Part shown: in pieces, positions 5,880-7,791 of the stretch
Layout of the letters: every line of letters starts with the position of its first letter
Position numbering within the stretch: position 1 is the stretch's first letter
Assembly (NCBI GenBank): GCA_031398695.1
Contig: JANNNU010000002.1
Location: 1 to 7,791, forward strand
DNA length: 7,791 nt
Direction of reading: 5' to 3'
Origin: JAIYDJ01 sp031398695
GTDB taxonomy: Bacteria > Pseudomonadota > Alphaproteobacteria > Rhodobacterales > Rhodobacteraceae
Made by a program: the position numbers and the translations under genes
Notes under the pieces: generated by a model
Seen by the model: the letters and a program-made list of their open reading frames with translations, nothing else
The model's database searches: none
What the model was told of the DNA's origin: nothing

Positions 5880-6725
5880 TCAGCGGGCCAGTCCAGCCTG
5901 GGCGCGGCGCAGCACGGCTTCAAGGTCCCGCTCGCCGTCACGCGTTTGCGCCCCGGCGGCCAGTTGCGCGCCCATCAGCGCGGCGGTTTCCGGGCGAAAC
6001 ACCAGCCCAGCCCAGGCCTGCGTCTCGCGCCCGAAGCCTGCCGCGAGGTCGGCCGCGCCGATGGCGGATTTCGCCGCTGCGATCACCCCGTCAGGCAGGG
6101 CGGCGATGTTCTTCGCTAGACGATCGACAAAAGCGTCGAGTTCAGCGGCTGGCAGCGCGCGGTTGATCCAGCCATAGCGTTCGGCGGTGCGGGCGTCGAA
6201 CAGGTCGGCGCCCAGAATAACCTCGATCACCCGGCCGCGCGGCATCCGCGCGCCCAGAACCTGCGTGGCCCCGCCGCCCGGCGTGATGCCCATCAGCGCC
6301 TCGCACTGCGCAAGCGCTGCGGTTTCCTCGGCGGCAAACACCATGTCCGCCGCCGCCACAAACTCCGCCCCGCCGCCGCGCGCCATGCCGGCCAGCTTCA
6401 CGATGGTGACCTGCGGCTGCTGGCGTAGCAGTTCGGCAAATGCCTGGAACGGGTTGAGGCCTTCGGGCACATCCCGCGACAGGTCGGCCACCGCTGCTGG
6501 GTCCTCGCCCAGGCGCATGTCGACATGGGCGAGGAAAAACTCCGGATCGGCGCTGTCGAACACGATCACGCACAGGCCGCTGTCGGCGCGTGCGGCGTGC
6601 AGAAGCTGCCGCACCTCGGCCATCAGCGCAGCGTCGAGCAGGTTCACTGGCGGGTTGTCGAAGGTCACCGTCATAACCCCGGCATCGCGCGCAACGCGCA
6701 GCCGCTGATAAGCGTTCTGTGTCAT
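5880..6725 (-). CDS. Enoyl-CoA hydratase/isomerase family protein (crotonase fold)
   Basis: This 281-residue cytoplasmic enzyme acts on a CoA thioester. The oxyanion-hole segments are FFLAHVDM (63-70) and ARGGGAEF (115-122). E121 and E142 (AQCEALMGITPGGG) occupy the places of the two catalytic glutamates of classical enoyl-CoA hydratase (E144 and E164 in the rat enzyme), so hydration or a related acid-base step is plausible. DLFDARTAERYGWINRALP is the usual C-terminal-side motif of the fold. FFLAHVDM departs from the common FxAGADL, marking a subgroup of unassigned substrate rather than a core beta-oxidation enzyme; no thiolase, acyl-CoA dehydrogenase or ligase lies nearby. GGAGAA (6736-6731) precedes ATG6725 by five bases. 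It is divergent from the HxlR regulator, its probable controller. Confidence 0.92.
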   Translation of the reverse strand: MTQNAYQRLRVARDAGVMTVTFDNPPVNLLDAALMAEVRQLLHAARADSGLCVIVFDSADPEFFLAHVDMRLGEDPAAVADLSRDVPEGLNPFQAFAELLRQQPQVTIVKLAGMARGGGAEFVAAADMVFAAEETAALAQCEALMGITPGGGATQVLGARMPRGRVIEVILGADLFDARTAERYGWINRALPAAELDAFVDRLAKNIAALPDGVIAAAKSAIGAADLAAGFGRETQAWAGLVFRPETAALMGAQLAAGAQTRDGERDLEAVLRRAQAGLAR

Positions 6726-6820
6726 GTTCTTTCTCCGGACGCCCGGCGGGATTGCCGATCCGGAGCTTTAAGTATACATCGAATATCTGGGATCAATTAC
6801 GCACTTTAGGGATGCCAGGT
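6726..6820. promoter_or_regulatory. Divergent crotonase/HxlR control region with GTATAC palindrome
   Basis: This 95-base spacer contains a conspicuous AT-rich patch (about 6767-6807) in otherwise GC-rich DNA. The patch includes the palindrome GTATAC (6772-6777). On the - strand TATACT (6776-6771) is a near-consensus -10 with AATTGA (6799-6794) 17 bases upstream, a candidate promoter for the enoyl-CoA hydratase gene. On the + strand TATACA (6773-6778) could be a -10 for the regulator, with a poor TTGCCG at 15 bases. If so, the two -10 boxes overlap and one bound regulator would block both. Promoter calls are by eye. Confidence 0.45.
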
Positions 6821-7216
6821 ATGCCCGATGATACTGCCCTCCCGCCCGAAGGCGGGTTCGTGTTCAGCCAGACCTGCCCCAGCCGCGCGATTCTCGACCA
6901 GATCGCCGACAAATGGTCGATGATGGTTCTGGCGGTGCTGCTGGCCGGCCCCCAGAGGTTCAACGCCATCAGGCGGCGGCTGGAAGGCGTGACGCAGCGC
7001 GTGCTGACGCAGACGCTGCGGCGGCTGGAACGCAACGGGATGGTGACGCGGAAGGTGCTGACAGGGCGGGTGCTGGGCGTGGAGTATGCGCTGACTCCGC
7101 TGGGCCAATCGCTGAACGGCCCGTTCACCGGGCTGTTCGCCTGGACCATCGCCAACATGGCCGAGATCGGCGCCTGCCAGCGCCGCTTTGATGCGGAAGG
7201 GTCGGGGGAGGCGTGA
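6821..7216 (+). CDS. HxlR-family winged-helix transcriptional regulator
   Basis: This 131-residue regulator has the full HxlR pattern. CPSRAILDQIADKWSMMVL (from C19) is followed by AGPQRFNAIRRRLEGVTQRV and then LTQTLRRLERNGMVTRKVL, the recognition helix and wing. GVEYALTPLGQSL and a C-terminal dimerisation helix complete it. HxlR proteins are dimeric repressors or activators, several of which sense electrophiles or oxidants through the conserved N-terminal cysteine. C19 is at that position and a second cysteine, C119, lies near the C-terminus. I prefer ATG6821 because TAGGGA (6807-6812) then sits eight bases upstream. ATG6812 would place the same sequence against the start, and the frame open from 6719 would run across the control region. 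It is divergent from the enoyl-CoA hydratase gene, its likely target. It ends 14 bases before a convergent gene. Confidence 0.93.
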   Translation: MPDDTALPPEGGFVFSQTCPSRAILDQIADKWSMMVLAVLLAGPQRFNAIRRRLEGVTQRVLTQTLRRLERNGMVTRKVLTGRVLGVEYALTPLGQSLNGPFTGLFAWTIANMAEIGACQRRFDAEGSGEA

Positions 7217-7233
7217 CGGCGGGCGGGCCGTCA
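7214..7233. terminator. Inverted repeat containing both convergent stop codons
   Basis: TGACGGC (7214-7220) and GCCGTCA (7227-7233) form a perfect 7-bp stem around the 6-base loop GGGCGG. The left arm begins with the TGA of the HxlR gene and the right arm ends with the complement of the TGA of the PLP-enzyme gene. There is no T-run on either side. It may act as a bidirectional 3'-end hairpin for both messages; that is inferred from position. Confidence 0.4.
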
Positions 7234-7791
7234 GTACTTCAACCCGGTATCGCAGAGCACGGTTACCACGGTGGCATCCGGACGCAAGCGGCCCGAAGCC
7301 AACAGCTTCGCCGCAGCACAGACATTGGCCGCGGCCGAGGGGCCGACATAAAGCCCCTCGCGCTGCGCCAGCCGGGCGCGCCAGTCGGCCACTTCGGCAT
7401 CGGTCACGGTCAGCGACAGGTCCATCAGGCCCGCGTCCCAATGCGGCGGAACCGTGCCATAGCCGGTGCCCTGCACCACATGGCGCGGCTTGACCACGGC
7501 CTTCCCGGCCAAGGGCTCGCACCCCTCCGGCTCGACCGCCGCGCAGAGCGTGGCGGGATCGGCGGCCTTCAGCGCGCGTGCCACGCCCAGGAAAGTGCAG
7601 CCGGTGCCCACGCTTGCCACCCAAGCCTCGGGCAGGCGGCCAAGATCACGCAGAATCTCGGGGCCGGTCGTGGCCGCATGCACGGCGATCCCCTCGGCGG
7701 CGTGGAACTGATCGACGTAGAACGCCCCCTCGTCGCCCGCGATCCGCACGGCCATCGCGGCGGCGGCGGCCACATCGGCGCCGGTCACCTC
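7231..7791 (-). CDS. PLP-dependent cysteine synthase-like enzyme, C-terminal part (cut by window edge)
   Basis: The last 186 residues are visible; the frame is open to the right edge, so the start lies outside. Fold-type II PLP features are present. GTGCT (residues 62-66 of the visible part) is in the position of the phosphate-binding glycine loop, usually GTGGT. QGTGYGTVPPHWD matches the GxGxGxxP segment of cysteine synthases, and GLYVGPSAAANV is the G-x-S-x-A-N segment near the pyridine ring. The C-terminal CDTGLKY resembles the DSGLKY end of the PLP-dependent cysteine synthase family but stops without the usual few extra residues. The PLP-binding lysine and the substrate loop lie in the missing N-terminal part, so O-acetylserine sulfhydrylase, cystathionine beta-synthase-like and desulfhydrase activities cannot be separated. 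It converges on the HxlR gene; no functional link is evident. Confidence 0.88.
   Translation of the reverse strand, partial: EVTGADVAAAAAMAVRIAGDEGAFYVDQFHAAEGIAVHAATTGPEILRDLGRLPEAWVASVGTGCTFLGVARALKAADPATLCAAVEPEGCEPLAGKAVVKPRHVVQGTGYGTVPPHWDAGLMDLSLTVTDAEVADWRARLAQREGLYVGPSAAANVCAAAKLLASGRLRPDATVVTVLCDTGLKY

Noticed and set aside
4901..5941. Long open frame antisense to the AraC-type gene
   Set aside because: Its Arg/Gly/Ala-rich translation has no family motif and it mirrors a clear gene; long antisense frames are expected in GC-rich coding DNA.
6806..7624. Minus-strand frame spanning the HxlR gene and part of the PLP-enzyme gene
   Set aside because: It is out of frame with both well-supported genes and shows no recognisable domain.
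1..7791. Mobile element, CRISPR array, defence island, toxin-antitoxin pair or structured RNA
   Set aside because: No transposase, integrase, repeat-spacer pattern, tRNA-like fold, small paired genes or long non-coding gap was seen on either strand.

Overview
The window is GC-rich, gene-dense DNA whose proteins look like those of an alphaproteobacterium, most likely a Rhodobacteraceae-type organism (Paracoccus/Rhodobacter relatives). This is a judgement from codon use and protein style, not a database search. I see no rRNA, tRNA, CRISPR array, insertion sequence, integrase, phage gene or replication origin, and no gene-free stretch longer than about 120 bases.

Layout, left to right. (1) Positions 1-328 hold the 3' part of a DUF2147-type gene broken by an apparent one-base deletion near 110. 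(2) Positions 396-1930 hold a two-gene unit on the + strand: a PmtA-like SAM-dependent methyltransferase with a GTG start, overlapped by an atypical short-chain dehydrogenase (SDR) through an ATGA junction. (3) Positions 1971-3747 hold a LysR regulator (-) divergent from a second SDR (+), with a small inverted repeat between them. (4) A perfect 12-bp terminator hairpin at 3773-3802 separates that SDR from the next pair. (5) Positions 3817-5806 hold a non-heme chloroperoxidase-type alpha/beta hydrolase (-), with a Tat-like signal sequence and a second, internal translation start. It is divergent from a GlxA/FtrA-type regulator with DJ-1/PfpI and AraC domains (+). (6) Positions 5880-7216 hold an enoyl-CoA hydratase/isomerase (-) divergent from an HxlR-family regulator (+). 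(7) Positions 7231-7791 hold the C-terminal part of a cysteine-synthase-like PLP enzyme (-), cut by the window edge.

The organising theme is three consecutive 'enzyme <-> divergent regulator' cassettes, each with a different regulator family (LysR, AraC/DJ-1, HxlR) and a different small-molecule enzyme (SDR, alpha/beta hydrolase, crotonase). Gene orientation alternates strictly from 998 onward, so cassettes meet tail-to-tail and share compact intergenic hairpins. This reads as an accessory set of inducible metabolic or detoxification modules rather than one pathway; shared function is not shown by the sequence.

I did not find a convincing new defence, mobile or RNA-based system. The observations most worth a second look are the frameshifted DUF2147 gene, the hydrolase with two well-formed starts (exported versus cytoplasmic product), and the hairpin that contains both convergent stop codons at 7214-7233.
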